In this document: one piece after another, positions 18,305 to 28,930 of the stretch
How the letters are laid out: every line of letters starts with the position of its first letter
Numbering within the stretch: the first letter of the stretch is position 1
NCBI RefSeq assembly: GCF_014650695.1
Contig: NZ_BMVL01000001.1
Location: 611,075-675,074, forward strand
From: Streptomyces avidinii
GTDB lineage: Bacteria; Actinomycetota; Actinomycetes; Streptomycetales; Streptomycetaceae
Length of the DNA stretch: 64,000 nucleotides
Reading direction: 5' to 3'
The notes under the pieces: model-generated
What the model was told of the DNA's origin: nothing
Database searches by the model: none
Seen by the model: only the letters and a program-made list of their open reading frames with translations
Program-made: the position numbers and the translations under genes

Positions 18305-19672
18305 TCACGACAGGGTCAGCGTCAGGACCGCCGTGTACGCACCCGGCGGGGTGTACGGCGGCACCTGGAGGGTGACCGTGGCATCGATGGTGAAGGTGCC
18401 GCCGACCAGGGGCGCGTCGGGGGTGGAGGCGAGGAGGGCTCCGTCCGGCCCGACCACACCCGCACTGCCCGCCGTACACGCGCTCCGGCTCCCCTCGGCG
18501 GCCACGCACCGCGGGGTCCAGGACAGGGAGGCGCCCGGGATGCGGATCCCACCGGGGCCGGTGAAGTCGGTGACCTTGCCGATCAGGGACCAGCCGGCCG
18601 GGCCGCCGCGGGCGTCGGTGACGGTGACCGTCCCGATCCGGCCGGGGGCCGCGCCACCGGCGCCGTAGGGGACGGCGCCCAGGGTGATGTCCTCGCCGGT
18701 CTGGATCAGGCCGAGGGCGCCCGGCTCGACCGTCGCCGTGACCTTCTGGGTACCGGAGGGCGGCGGCGGGGTGACGGAGGGCGGCGGGGTGACGGCGATG
18801 ACGGTGTACGCGGCCGGGCCCGAGCCCTTGCCCGCCGACCAGGCGGCGCCCTCGTAGGCCACCACCCCTGTAGTGGCCCGGTCCGTGACCGGCAGCTCGA
18901 CCAGAGCCGTGCCCAGTGCGTCGGCGGTGGCGCGGACCCGGTCGGCGGTCTCGGCCGCGCCCGCCCGCCCGGCCACCGTGACGGCCGTGCCCGGCGGGAA
19001 CCCCGCGGCGGTGACCTTGACCCGGGCGCCCGGGCCGCCGTGGGCCGCGCCGAGGAAGACGCTGCGCAGGTTGGCCGTGGGCAGTGCGGTCGCGGTCAGG
19101 CGTGCGGAGACGGGGGAGGCGGTGTCCGCGGTGCAGGTGGTGTCGAGCTCCAGCGGGTGGCTGGTGTGCAGGGTGTAGCTGCCCGGGGCCAGGGTGGTCT
19201 CGCCGGGCGCGGTGACGGTGAAGGTGCCGGTCATGGTGACGGCCGGCAGGGGCTCGCCCGCCGGGACGGGGTCGTTGCGCTTGACCCCGACCACGGTGAC
19301 CTCGCCGCTCTGGGCGCCCGCCAGCAGGATCCGGCCGGTCGGGGTCAGCGTGTCGGCGGGGAGTTCGCCGCCGGCCCCGTCCGGGTCCAGGGGCGCGACG
19401 GCAGGGGTGCGGAGCACCTGGTAGGTGACGGTGACGGTGTCACCGACCCGCGGGGCCGGGTTGTCGACGGTGATCCGAGCGGTGGTCGGCCCGTCCGCGG
19501 GCGGGAGCCCGGCCTCCTGGGGCGGCAGGCAGTGCGACGGGAAGTCCACCTGGCCGGGGGGCGTCTCGCCCTCGGCCGCGGCGGGCCCGCTCAGGGCGCC
19601 CCCGGCCGTGGCGGCCAGCACGGCCATGCCGACGGCTGCCGACCATCTCCGCTTCCGCGCCCCTGTTCGCAC
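18305..19672 (-). CDS. WxL-domain-like secreted protein
   Basis: Secreted protein of 455 aa. A signal peptide (MRTGARKRRWSAAVGMAV...ending near GPAAA) is followed by two Ig-like beta-sandwich regions rich in Thr and Val, a proline-rich linker (TPPPSVTPPPPSG, about residue 290), and a C-terminal domain with GWSLIGKVTDFTG, GIRIPGASLSWTP and VTLQVPPYTPPGAYTA. That last part has the layout of WxL domains, which bind cell walls in Firmicutes. It neighbours a DUF916-like gene, the standard partner. The GTG start at 19672 follows a GGGGG run. The function here is unknown; cell-wall attachment is inferred. Confidence 0.7.
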   Translation of the reverse strand: MRTGARKRRWSAAVGMAVLAATAGGALSGPAAAEGETPPGQVDFPSHCLPPQEAGLPPADGPTTARITVDNPAPRVGDTVTVTYQVLRTPAVAPLDPDGAGGELPADTLTPTGRILLAGAQSGEVTVVGVKRNDPVPAGEPLPAVTMTGTFTVTAPGETTLAPGSYTLHTSHPLELDTTCTADTASPVSARLTATALPTANLRSVFLGAAHGGPGARVKVTAAGFPPGTAVTVAGRAGAAETADRVRATADALGTALVELPVTDRATTGVVAYEGAAWSAGKGSGPAAYTVIAVTPPPSVTPPPPSGTQKVTATVEPGALGLIQTGEDITLGAVPYGAGGAAPGRIGTVTVTDARGGPAGWSLIGKVTDFTGPGGIRIPGASLSWTPRCVAAEGSRSACTAGSAGVVGPDGALLASTPDAPLVGGTFTIDATVTLQVPPYTPPGAYTAVLTLTLS

Positions 19673-19744
19673 TGCCCGCCCCCTGGGTTCCCTCGCGCCC
19701 GCGCCCTGCGCAGGGGGTCATTCACGAGCGGGGGGCAGGAGAAG

Positions 19745-20788
19745 TCAATGCACGGGTCCGGCATCAACTGATGGCCCATCAGGAGGTGGCAGGTTACCCG
19801 CCGGCTCCGTCGCGGCTGCCGCACGGAAGGTGCGGCGGTAGGCAGTCGGGCTCACCCCCAGCGCCGCCTGCACGTGCTTGCGCAACGACTGGGCCGTCCC
19901 GAAGCCGCTGTCCCGCGCGACCTGCTCCATCGGCAGCTCTGTCTGCTCCAGCAGCTGACGGGCCCGCTCCACCCGCCGGCCGACGATCCACTGGCCGGGG
20001 CTGACGCCCGACTCCTCCCGGAAGCGGCGCGTGAAGGTCCGCACCGACATGGCCTCCTGCCGGGCCAGATCGGTCAGCCGGAGCGGTTCGTGCAGCCGGT
20101 CCAGCACCCACGCGCGGGCCGCCGTGGTGGTGGCGAGCTGCGGCTCGGGCATCGGACGTGCGATGAACTGCGCCTGCCCGCCATCGCGGTGGGGCGGCAC
20201 GACGGTTCGCCGGGCCACCTCGTTGGCGACGGCCGTGCCGTGGTCGCGGCGCACGATGTGCAGGCACAGATCGACGCCGGCGGCGACCCCGGCCGAGGTC
20301 AGCACGTCCCCGTCGTCGGTGTAGAGCACGTCCGGGTCGACCCGGACGGCCGGGAAGAGCCGCTGGAAGTGTTCGGCCGAGGCCCAGTGGGTGGTGGCGG
20401 GACGCCCGTCGAGGAACCCGGCGGCGGCCAGCACGTAGCCGCCCGTACAGATGGAGACGAGCCGGGTGCCCGGACGGATGTGGGCGAGGGCCGCCGCGAG
20501 CTCGTCGGTCAGCCTGCCCTCCTCGTGCACCGGGCCCAGTTCGTACGAGGCCGGCACCACCACCGTGTCGGCCGTGGCCAGCAGTTCGGGGCCGTGCTCG
20601 ACGTGGATCGCGAAGTCGGCGTCCGTGCGGACCGGCCCGGGGGCGAGCCCGCACGTGAGGATCTCGTACAGCGGCCGCCCGGCCGGGTCCTTGGCCCGCC
20701 CGAAGATCCGGTGCGGGGTGCCGAGCTCGAAGGGCAGCAGCCCGCTGAGCGCGAGGACGACGACCCGATGTGCCTGTTGCGACTCCAT
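19745..20788 (-). CDS. GlxA family transcriptional regulator
   Basis: Regulator of 347 aa combining an N-terminal DJ-1/PfpI-like amidase domain (about 8-180, with the nucleophile-elbow-like VSICTGGYVLAAAGFLDG) and a C-terminal AraC-type double helix-turn-helix (about 225-320, MSVRTFTRRFREESGVSPGQWI). Such regulators control metabolic or transport genes next to them. It is divergently transcribed from an MFS transporter 72 bases away, the most likely target. ATG 20788 is chosen; an in-frame ATG at 20809 is possible. Confidence 0.88.
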   Translation of the reverse strand: MESQQAHRVVVLALSGLLPFELGTPHRIFGRAKDPAGRPLYEILTCGLAPGPVRTDADFAIHVEHGPELLATADTVVVPASYELGPVHEEGRLTDELAAALAHIRPGTRLVSICTGGYVLAAAGFLDGRPATTHWASAEHFQRLFPAVRVDPDVLYTDDGDVLTSAGVAAGVDLCLHIVRRDHGTAVANEVARRTVVPPHRDGGQAQFIARPMPEPQLATTTAARAWVLDRLHEPLRLTDLARQEAMSVRTFTRRFREESGVSPGQWIVGRRVERARQLLEQTELPMEQVARDSGFGTAQSLRKHVQAALGVSPTAYRRTFRAAAATEPAGNLPPPDGPSVDAGPVH

Positions 20789-20859
20789 GGCCCGATCGTA
20801 GCGAAGCATGACAGTCAAGCCACTTTCGTACGGTCCCCCGCCGGCCGGAAGCTGTCGGC

Positions 20860-22140
20860 GTGACCCAGACAGTCCCCGCCTCCACGGCCCCCGCGCGCGC
20901 CCCGCGGCAGCCCGCCCGCATCCACCGCGCCTGGTTCGTCGCCGCCGTCGCCTTCGTGACGATCATCGGCGCGGCCGGCTTCGCCTCCCTGCCCGGACTG
21001 CTCATCGAGCCTCTGCACGCGGAGTTCGACTGGTCGCGCGGCACCATCGGCCTCGCCGTCTCGGTCAACCTCGCGCTCTACGGGCTCACCGCGCCCTTCG
21101 CCGCGGCCCTGATGGACCGCTTCGGCATCCGCCGGGTGGTGGCCGTGGCCCTGCTCGTCATCGCCTGCGGCGCGCTGGCCACGGTGTGGATGACCGCGCC
21201 GTGGCAGCTGGTGCTGTGCTGGGGCGTACTGGTCGGACTCGGCAGCGGCTCGATGGCCCTGGCCTTCGCGGCGACGGTGACCAACCGCTGGTTCACCGCC
21301 CGGCGCGGCCTGGTCACCGGCGTCCTGACCGCGGCCGGGGCCTCCGGTCAGCTGGTCTTCCTGCCGCTGCTGGCCTGGCTGGTGGACCACCACGGCTGGC
21401 GCCCGGCCACGGTGACGGTCTCCCTGGCGGCGCTGGCCGTCGCCCCCTTCGCGTGGCTGCTGATGCGCGACCACCCGGCGGACGTGGGGCTCGCACCGTA
21501 CGGCGGCACGTACGAGCCGAAGCCGGCCCCCACCCCCGGGGCGACCCGGCGGGCGCTGAAGGTACTCCTCGACGCGGCCCGGACCGGGCCCTTCTGGCTG
21601 CTGGCGGGCACCTTCGCGATCTGCGGCGCCTCGACGAACGGCCTGGTCAGAACCCACTTCGTGCCCGCCGCCCACGACCACGGCATGCCGGTGACGGCTG
21701 CCGCCGGGCTACTGGCGGTGGTCGGCGTGTTCGACGTGATCGGCACGGTGGCCTCGGGCTGGTTCACGGACCGCTTCGACTCCCGGCGGCTGCTGGCCGT
21801 CTACTACGCCCTGCGCGGGATCTCGCTCCTCTTCCTGCCGATCCTGCTGGCGCCGTCGGTCCGGCCACCGCTGGTCTTCTTCATCGTCTTCTACGGCCTG
21901 GACTGGGTCGCGACCGTCCCGCCGACGATCGCGCTGTGCCGCGAGCACTACGGGGACGACGGCGCGATCGTCTTCGGCTGGGTCCTGGCCTCGCACCAGC
22001 TCGGCGCGGCGGCGGTGGCGTTCCTGGGCGGCCTGGCCCGTGACCTCACCGGCTCGTACGACGGGGTCTGGTACGCGTCGGGCGCGCTGTGCGCGATCGC
22101 TGCGCTGCTGGCCATGACCATCCACCGCCGCCGCCACTAG
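20860..22140 (+). CDS. MFS transporter
   Basis: Major facilitator of 426 aa with 12 predicted helices. The motif between helices 2 and 3 (GLTAPFAAALMDRFGIRRVV) and its repeat in the second half (TVASGWFTDRFDSRRLLAVYY) are clear. It resembles the oxalate/formate antiporter-like or monocarboxylate subfamily; the substrate cannot be given. The start is GTG 20860 with GGAAG about 8 bases upstream. The divergent GlxA-type gene probably regulates it. Confidence 0.9.
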   Translation: MTQTVPASTAPARAPRQPARIHRAWFVAAVAFVTIIGAAGFASLPGLLIEPLHAEFDWSRGTIGLAVSVNLALYGLTAPFAAALMDRFGIRRVVAVALLVIACGALATVWMTAPWQLVLCWGVLVGLGSGSMALAFAATVTNRWFTARRGLVTGVLTAAGASGQLVFLPLLAWLVDHHGWRPATVTVSLAALAVAPFAWLLMRDHPADVGLAPYGGTYEPKPAPTPGATRRALKVLLDAARTGPFWLLAGTFAICGASTNGLVRTHFVPAAHDHGMPVTAAAGLLAVVGVFDVIGTVASGWFTDRFDSRRLLAVYYALRGISLLFLPILLAPSVRPPLVFFIVFYGLDWVATVPPTIALCREHYGDDGAIVFGWVLASHQLGAAAVAFLGGLARDLTGSYDGVWYASGALCAIAALLAMTIHRRRH

Positions 22141-22184
22141 CCTCCGACGGCCCGGGCCACCTTCACGCTCGCCCGGCCGAATCC

Positions 22185-22298
22185 AGCCCCGCCGGCGTTT
22201 GAGCAGGTGCACCTCCCAGCGGTAGCTGGGGGAGGGTCCGGGCGGGGCCGGGTCCCGGCGGAGCCGCCCCAGACCCCGCCTCAAACGCCGGCGAGGCT
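22185..22298. repeat. REP-like intergenic repeat, copy B
   Basis: AGCCCCGCCGGCGTTTGAG (22185-22203) and its inverted form CTCAAACGCCGGCGAGGCT (22280-22298) enclose a smaller hairpin CACCTCCCAGC...GCTGGGGGAGG. The whole unit can fold as one stem-loop between the convergent MFS and cytidine-deaminase-like genes and may act as a terminator. Confidence 0.75.
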
Positions 22299-22318
22299 GA
22301 GGGTGTCCCGCCGGGAGG

Positions 22319-22675
22319 CTAGGCGCCGGCCGGGGTGGTGGACTTCAGGGTGCCGTCCGGGCCTGCCAGCAGGACCGGGGTGTCCGGGCCACCGAGGTCG
22401 CGGACCGCCGCGCGGTCGGCCTCGGCCGGGGCGTCGGCCGCGCTGACGACGGCCGCCGCCTCCAGGGACCGCGCCCCGCTCGCCACCGCCATCGCGACCG
22501 CCGTCTGCAGCGCGGTCAGCTTCAGGGAGTCGAGCTCCACCGTCCCGGCGACGTACGTGCGGCCCGTCTCGTCCCGCACCGCCGCCCCTTCGGGCACCGC
22601 GTTGCGGGCCCGGGCGCTGCGCGCCAGCGTGATGATCTTGCTGTCCTCGGGGTCGATCCCGGTGCTGTCGGTCAT
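22319..22675 (-). CDS. cytidine deaminase-like protein lacking catalytic residues
   Basis: Protein of 118 aa whose PEGAAVRDETGRTYVAGTVEL...KLTALQTAVAMAVASGARSL layout follows cytidine deaminase (the usual VGAAL...G.N.EN..YGLT.CAER...). The zinc ligand and catalytic residues are missing: the CAE positions read L56, Q57 and T58, and no PCGxC motif follows. It should not bind zinc or deaminate cytidine; a structural or ligand-binding role is possible. The start is ATG 22675 (ATG 22687 is an alternative). It lies downstream of the MmcQ/YjbR gene on the same strand. Confidence 0.75.
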   Translation of the reverse strand: MTDSTGIDPEDSKIITLARSARARNAVPEGAAVRDETGRTYVAGTVELDSLKLTALQTAVAMAVASGARSLEAAAVVSAADAPAEADRAAVRDLGGPDTPVLLAGPDGTLKSTTPAGA

Positions 22676-22753
22676 GGTCGAAAGCATAGGGAGCCGCCCT
22701 GCGCCCCCGCACGACCACCCCGCCGAAGCCCCGCCGAAGCCCCGCAGGGCCCG

Positions 22754-23116
22754 TCACGGCCGGTCGAGCCGCAGCCGCTCCGCCCTCGGCAGACCCGCGA
22801 CCACCAGGTCGTACGAGTCCTCCACCAGCTCCCGCACCAGCCGGTCCGGCAGACCGCCCGGCCCGCCCACCGTCACCGTGTTCCAGTGCCGCTTGTTCAT
22901 GTGGTAGCCCGGCACGATCGCCTCGTGCTCCTCGCGCAGCCGCACCGCCAGCTCCGGGTCGCACTTGAGGTTGACCTTCAGCGGCTCCGCGTCCAGCGCC
23001 GACAGCGCGAACACCTTGCCCAGCACCTTGAACACCGAGGTCTCCGGTGTGAAGGGGAACTCCTCCACCGCCGCGTTGAAGCCCAGACAGAACGCGCGCA
23101 GCTGCTCCGGGGTCAT
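22754..23116 (-). CDS. MmcQ/YjbR family protein
   Basis: Protein of 120 aa with the family pattern: a helical start ([12 protein letters not shown]), VFKVLGKVFAL, LKVNLKCDPELAVRLREEHEAIVPGYHMNKRHWNTV and LVEDSYDLVVAGLP. The CyaY-like fold is known for the family and DNA binding has been proposed; the biological role is unclear. Its ATG overlaps the stop codon of the upstream CorC-type gene (ATGA), so the two are translationally coupled. Confidence 0.9.
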   Translation of the reverse strand: MTPEQLRAFCLGFNAAVEEFPFTPETSVFKVLGKVFALSALDAEPLKVNLKCDPELAVRLREEHEAIVPGYHMNKRHWNTVTVGGPGGLPDRLVRELVEDSYDLVVAGLPRAERLRLDRP

Positions 23117-24417
23117 TCCCGCTCCTCCCCCGCGGACTCCGCCGCGGCCACCGGCTCCACCAGCACCGTAACGATCTTGTTCCGCCGTCCCGCCGGGGAC
23201 TCGGCCGTCAGCCGCAGCGGACGGCCGTCCGGCAGCTCCACCACCGACGAGGCACCGGCGATCGGTACCCGGCCCAGCGCCTTGGCCAGCAGCCCGCCGA
23301 CCGTCTCCACGTCCTCGTCGTCGAAGGCCTCGACCTTGAACAGCTCACCGAGGTCGGTGATGTCCAGCCGCGCCGTGACCCGGTAGCGGTCCTCACCCAG
23401 GTCCTCGACCGGCGGGAGTTCCCGGTCGTACTCGTCGGTGATCTCGCCGACGATCTCTTCCAGGATGTCCTCGATGGTGACGATGCCGGCCGTGCCGCCG
23501 TACTCGTCGATGACGACCGCCACGTGGTTGCGCACCTGTTGCATCTCGCGCAGCAGATCGCCCGCGTTCTTGGTGTCCGGCACGAAGACCGCCGGCCGCA
23601 TCGCCGTCGACACCAGGTCGGCCTCCGCCTCCCGGCTGATGTGCGTCTTGCGGACCAGGTCCTTCAGGTAGACGATCCCGACTATGTCGTCCTCGTTCTC
23701 CCCGGTCACCGGGATGCGCGAGAAGCCGGACCGCAGCGCGAGCGTGGTCGCCTGACGGACCGTCTTGTACCGCTCGATGCAGACCAGGTCGGTGCGCGGC
23801 ACCATCACCTCGCGCACCAGCGTGTCACCGAGCTCGAAGACCTGGTGCACCATGCGGCGCTCGTCGTCCTCGATGAGCGATTCCCGCTCCGCGAGGTCCA
23901 CCATCGCGCGCAGCTCGGCCTCGGAGGCGAACGGCCCCTTGCGGAAGCCCTTCCCGGGCGTGAGGGCGTTGCCGATGAGGATCAGCAGCTGCGGAATCGG
24001 GCCCATGATCCGGGCCAGCGGTACCAGCACGTACGCGGCGGCCGTCGCCGTGTTCAGCGGGTGCTGGCGGCCGATCGTACGGGGGGACACGCCCACGGCG
24101 ACGAAGGAGACCAGCACCATGACGGCGATGGCCACCAGCAGCGCGGTCCAGTTCTCGCCGAACTCGTCGAGGCAGACGTAGGTGACGAGCACCCCGGCGG
24201 CCATCTCGCAGGTGACCCGGACCAGCAGGGCCACATTGAGGTAGCGGGTGGGGTCACCGGCGACCTGGGCGAGCTTCTCGCTCCCGCGCCGGCCCTCCCG
24301 TACCGCCTGCTCGGCCCGGAAGCTCGAGATGCGGGCGATGCCGGACTCGGCGCACGCCGCGAACCAGGCCACCACCACCAGCAGGACGGCCCCGGTGATC
24401 AGTTGCGGCGCGTTCAC
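23113..24417 (-). CDS. hemolysin family / CNNM-CorC type membrane protein
   Basis: Protein of 434 aa: an N-terminal DUF21 domain with about three to four membrane helices (residues 1-155), a pair of CBS domains (about 200-320, with [11 protein letters not shown] and [26 protein letters not shown]) and a CorC_HlyC domain at the C-terminus. Members bind nucleotides through CBS and are linked to Mg2+/Co2+ export; hemolytic activity is a historic name. The GTG start overlaps the ybeY stop (GTGA). It is part of a phoH-ybeY-this gene-MmcQ operon. Confidence 0.93.
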   Translation of the reverse strand: MNAPQLITGAVLLVVVAWFAACAESGIARISSFRAEQAVREGRRGSEKLAQVAGDPTRYLNVALLVRVTCEMAAGVLVTYVCLDEFGENWTALLVAIAVMVLVSFVAVGVSPRTIGRQHPLNTATAAAYVLVPLARIMGPIPQLLILIGNALTPGKGFRKGPFASEAELRAMVDLAERESLIEDDERRMVHQVFELGDTLVREVMVPRTDLVCIERYKTVRQATTLALRSGFSRIPVTGENEDDIVGIVYLKDLVRKTHISREAEADLVSTAMRPAVFVPDTKNAGDLLREMQQVRNHVAVVIDEYGGTAGIVTIEDILEEIVGEITDEYDRELPPVEDLGEDRYRVTARLDITDLGELFKVEAFDDEDVETVGGLLAKALGRVPIAGASSVVELPDGRPLRLTAESPAGRRNKIVTVLVEPVAAAESAGEERE

Positions 24418-24911
24418 GAGACGGTCGGAGCCGGGGACGGGCCCGTGATACCGCGCTCGCCGCGCCAGCCGTCGACGATGGCCGCCTGGAGGCCGAACAT
24501 CTCGGCCTTCTCGTCCGGCTCCTCGTGGTCGTAGCCGAGCAGGTGCAGCACTCCGTGGACGGTCAGGAGCTGGAGCTCCTCGTCCATGGAGTGCTCCGTC
24601 GGGGCTTCCTCGCCCTGCCTCTTGGCGACCTCGGGACAGAGCACGATGTCACCGAGGAGCCCCTGCGGGGGCTCCTCGTCGTCCTTGGTCGGCGGACGGA
24701 GCTCGTCCATCGGGAAGGACATGACGTCGGTCGGACCGGGCAGATCCATCCACTGGATGTGGAGCTGCTCCATGGCGTCCTCGTCGATGACGATGACGGA
24801 GAGCTCGGAGAGCGGGTGGATCCGCATCCGGGTGAGCGCGTAGCGGGCGATGTCGAGGATCGCCTGCTCGTCGACCTCGGTTCCGGACTCGTTGTTGACG
24901 TCGATCGACAT
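24414..24911 (-). CDS. ybeY: endoribonuclease YbeY
   Basis: Zinc-dependent RNase involved in 16S rRNA 3' end processing and ribosome quality control. The 165-aa protein has the metal-binding signature [11 protein letters not shown] (119-129) and the conserved [11 protein letters not shown] segment. A small acidic insertion ([12 protein letters not shown]) precedes LGDIVLCPE. It follows phoH by 13 bases and overlaps the next gene by 4 bases. The phoH-ybeY pairing is conserved across bacteria. Confidence 0.96.
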   Translation of the reverse strand: MSIDVNNESGTEVDEQAILDIARYALTRMRIHPLSELSVIVIDEDAMEQLHIQWMDLPGPTDVMSFPMDELRPPTKDDEEPPQGLLGDIVLCPEVAKRQGEEAPTEHSMDEELQLLTVHGVLHLLGYDHEEPDEKAEMFGLQAAIVDGWRGERGITGPSPAPTVS

Positions 24912-24924
24912 GGTGCGCTGGGTT

Positions 24925-25968
<1,044 letters not shown>

Positions 25969-26129
25969 GGGCCGGCACTGTGGCCTGCACATACCTCCCG
26001 CTGAGGGGCCGCGCCGATCGACGACCTCCGGATTACCAAGCGTACGTCTCCGCCGCGGCTTCCCCGAGGGGTTTTACCGCCCGTCCGCGCGCACGCACGC
26101 CCCGCCCGCCCGCGCTCCCGCCCGCGCTG

Positions 26130-27224
26130 CTACGCGGAGTGCCGGAAGCCGATCGTCGGTACGGCCCTGCGCCGGGCCGCCGGGGCTCCGCCCGACGGGA
26201 TCAGGTCGTCGAGGAAGCCGTACCGGCCGCGCAGCTCCTGCGGGGCCGCCTGCCACCAGTGGGCCACCTCCGGCCAGCCCGGGGCGGACAGGGAGCCGCC
26301 GAACTCCTGGACCGACAGGGCCGCCGTCAGGCCGGCGAAGGCGAGCCGGTCCGCGAGCGGCCAGCCCGCCAGGGTTCCGGTCACGAAGCCCGCCACGTAG
26401 ACGTCGCCCGCACCGGTCGGGTCCAGCTCGTCCACCGTGATCCCGGGGACGTGCGCCGTCTCCCCGGTGCGCCCGTCCACCGCGTACGAGCCCTCCGCGC
26501 CCATCGTCACCACCGCGATCGGCACCTTCTCGGCCAGCGCCCGGGCCGCGGCTCTCGGACAGTCGGTCCGGGTGTACCGCATCGCCTCGCCCGCGTTCGG
26601 CAGGAAGGCCTCGCAGTGCTCCAGGTCGGCCAGGGCCCCCAGGTCCCAGCGGCCGCTCTCGTCCCATCCCACGTCGGCGAAGATCCGGGAGCCGCGCCGG
26701 GCGGCCTCGCCGATCCACTCCTCGCCGCGGCCGGGCCCGAGCGAGGCCACGGCCGCACGGGCCAGCGGCGGGCACTGCGGGAAGGGGCCGGGGCCCGCGG
26801 GCGGAGGGGCTTCGTGGCCGTGCGAGACCATCGTGCGCTCGCCCTCGTAGGCCATCGAGACGGTGACGGGGCTGTGCCAGCCGGGGATGGTGTGCGACAT
26901 GGACAGGTCGATGCCCTCGCCCTGCTCCAGGGCGTCCCAGCAGTACTCGCCGTAGTGGTCGTCCCCGAAGGCGGCGGCCAGTGAGGTGCGCAGACCGAGC
27001 CGGGCCAGGGCGGTGGCCATGTTGGCGACGCCGCCGGGGCTGGAGCCCATGCCGCGCGCCCAGGACTCCGTACCGCGCACCGGGGCCGAGTCGAGGCCGG
27101 TGAAGATGATGTCGAGGAAGACCGTTCCGGTCAGGAAGACGTCGCAGCCCGGTTCCTGGGGGTCGCGCAGCGGACCGAGCGGGTCCACTGCTGCTGCGCG
27201 GATTTCGTAGTCCCGACCGGTCAC
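26130..27224 (-). CDS. PfkB family carbohydrate kinase
   Basis: Sugar kinase of the ribokinase/PfkB fold (364 aa). Motif 1 is visible as SPGGVANMATALARLGL and motif 2 as DPTGAGDVYVAGFVTG, which contains the catalytic Asp and anion hole. The N-terminal 25 residues and the C-terminal Arg-rich tail are extra. The sugar substrate is not identifiable. The GTG start at 27224 has GGGGAGA upstream. It is a stand-alone gene between the phoH operon and rnz. Confidence 0.9.
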   Translation of the reverse strand: MTGRDYEIRAAAVDPLGPLRDPQEPGCDVFLTGTVFLDIIFTGLDSAPVRGTESWARGMGSSPGGVANMATALARLGLRTSLAAAFGDDHYGEYCWDALEQGEGIDLSMSHTIPGWHSPVTVSMAYEGERTMVSHGHEAPPPAGPGPFPQCPPLARAAVASLGPGRGEEWIGEAARRGSRIFADVGWDESGRWDLGALADLEHCEAFLPNAGEAMRYTRTDCPRAAARALAEKVPIAVVTMGAEGSYAVDGRTGETAHVPGITVDELDPTGAGDVYVAGFVTGTLAGWPLADRLAFAGLTAALSVQEFGGSLSAPGWPEVAHWWQAAPQELRGRYGFLDDLIPSGGAPAARRRAVPTIGFRHSA

Positions 27225-27288
27225 GGCGATCTCCCCGTTGCTTCTCGAAGGCCCGTTTCTGCATGACGTTTTCCAGTGGAAAGCTGCC

Positions 27289-27313
27289 GGTCCTGCCCGC
27301 AGCGGGCAGGACC
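27289..27313. terminator. hairpin downstream of rnz
   Basis: GGTCCTGCCCGC and its exact complement flank a single A (27289-27313). It lies 137 bases beyond the rnz stop and just upstream of the kinase gene, on the same strand as both. It probably ends the HIT-rnz transcript. Confidence 0.6.
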
Positions 27314-27449
27314 AAACCCAGTGTGGCGCAGATCACCCTCGGGTGGCCCCTCGTCACTCGGACCACTCGACGAACGGCTCGACGAACCGCTCGGCGAGCC
27401 GGGACCCGGCCGGCACCCGGCGGGGACCGGACCGGCCCCCGGGCCGCCG

Positions 27450-28355
27450 TCAGCCCCGCTTGGGCAGGGGCACCCGCATCAGGTCGGCGGCCACCGTGAG
27501 CTCGCCCTCGAAGCCGGCCGCGCGCGCCTGGCGCTCGAACTCGGCGGGGTCGGTGTAGCGCTGCGAGAAGTGCGTCAGCACGAGGTGCCGCACGCCCGCG
27601 TCCCGCGCCGCGCGCGCCGCCTGGCCGGCGGTGAGGTGTCCGTGGTCGGTGGCCAGCCGTTCGTCCTCGTCGAGGAAGGTCGACTCGATGACCAGCATGT
27701 CGCAGCCCTCGGCGAGCGCGTCCACGCCGGGGCACAGCCGGGTGTCCATGACGAACGCGAACCGCTGCCCGGGCCTGGGCTCGCTCACCTCCTCCAGGGT
27801 GACCGCGCCGAGCCTGCCCTCGCGCTGGATCCGGCCCACGTCGGGCCCCTTGATCCCGTGCCGGGCGAGCAGCTCGGGCACCATGCGGCGCCCGTCGGGC
27901 TCGGTGATCCGGTAGCCGAAGGACTCGACGGGGTGCGAGAGCAGCCGGGCCTCAAGGGTGTACGAGGGGCCCTGTGCCAGCGCGCCGTCTGCGGAAACCG
28001 GTTCCTCGCGGAGCGGGACGGTCTCGCGGTAGGCCGTGGCGTACCGCAGCCGGTCGAAGAACTTCTGCCCCGAGGCCGGGTAGTGCGCGGTGACGGGGTG
28101 CGGGACCTGGTCGAGGTTGATCCGCTGGATCACCCCGGCGAGGCCGAGGCTGTGGTCACCGTGGAAGTGGGTGACGCAGATCCGGTTGATGTCGTGCGCG
28201 GCCACCCCGGCACGCAGCATCTGGCGCTGGGTGCCCTCGCCCGGGTCGAAGAGGATGCCCTCGCCGTCCCAGCGCAGCAGGTATCCGTTGTGGTTGCGGT
28301 GGCGGGTGGGCACCTGGCTGGCGGTGCCCAGCACCACGAACTCTCGTACGGACAC
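27450..28355 (-). CDS. rnz: ribonuclease Z
   Basis: tRNA 3' endonuclease of the metallo-beta-lactamase fold (301 aa). The zinc-binding THFHGDH motif is at 62-68, with GTASQVPT at the N-terminus, further ligands in FVMDTR and the C-terminal [10 protein letters not shown]. The EXO-type extension expected for binding tRNA is present between VTAHYP and the second half. The GTG start at 28355 follows the HIT gene by three bases, so translation is coupled. Confidence 0.94.
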   Translation of the reverse strand: MSVREFVVLGTASQVPTRHRNHNGYLLRWDGEGILFDPGEGTQRQMLRAGVAAHDINRICVTHFHGDHSLGLAGVIQRINLDQVPHPVTAHYPASGQKFFDRLRYATAYRETVPLREEPVSADGALAQGPSYTLEARLLSHPVESFGYRITEPDGRRMVPELLARHGIKGPDVGRIQREGRLGAVTLEEVSEPRPGQRFAFVMDTRLCPGVDALAEGCDMLVIESTFLDEDERLATDHGHLTAGQAARAARDAGVRHLVLTHFSQRYTDPAEFERQARAAGFEGELTVAADLMRVPLPKRG

Positions 28356-28358
28356 GTG

Positions 28359-28718
28359 CTATCCGGGGGGCCACTGGAGGCCGCGGCCGCCGAGGACGTG
28401 CGCGTGGGCGTGGAAGACGGTCTGACCGGCGCCTGAGCCGGTGTTGAAGACGATCCGGTAGCCGTGGTCGACGATCTTCTCGTCGAGGGCGACCTGGCCG
28501 GCCTCGCGCAGTATGTCGGCGGCGACGGCCGGCTCGGCGGCGGCCAGCGACGCCCCGTCGGCATAGTGCACCTTCGGGATCACGAGCACGTGCGTGGGCG
28601 CCTGCGGGTTGATGTCCCGGAAGGCGACCGTGGTCTCCGTCTCCCGGACCACGGTCGCGGGGATGCTCCCCGCGACGATCTTGCAGAACAGGCAGTCGGC
28701 CTGCGGTTCCCCGGCCAT
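28359..28718 (-). CDS. HIT family protein
   Basis: Nucleotide hydrolase/transferase of the HINT branch (119 aa). It shows the zinc-type CLFC pair (9-12) with His51-region ligands and the histidine triad HAHAH (103-107) followed by VLGGR. HINT proteins hydrolyse purine nucleoside phosphoramidates. ATG 28718 has GGGAGG 8 bases upstream. It is co-transcribed with rnz. Confidence 0.94.
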   Translation of the reverse strand: MAGEPQADCLFCKIVAGSIPATVVRETETTVAFRDINPQAPTHVLVIPKVHYADGASLAAAEPAVAADILREAGQVALDEKIVDHGYRIVFNTGSGAGQTVFHAHAHVLGGRGLQWPPG

Positions 28719-28930
28719 TGCTGAGCCTCCCGTGACGTTGATCGGTCCGGGCATCGTATCCAGCCCGGCGCCTGCCGCGGGCGGGCATTTCGGCCCGCCG
28801 GACCCGAGTCCGGAGCCCGTCGGGGCGGGGGGCACGGCCGGTCGGGCCGATCGGGGCCGGACACGGCCGGACCGGGAGGCGGAGCGGACCGTCAGGACCG
28901 GCTCGCCGTCAGGAGCACGTCAGGACCGCG

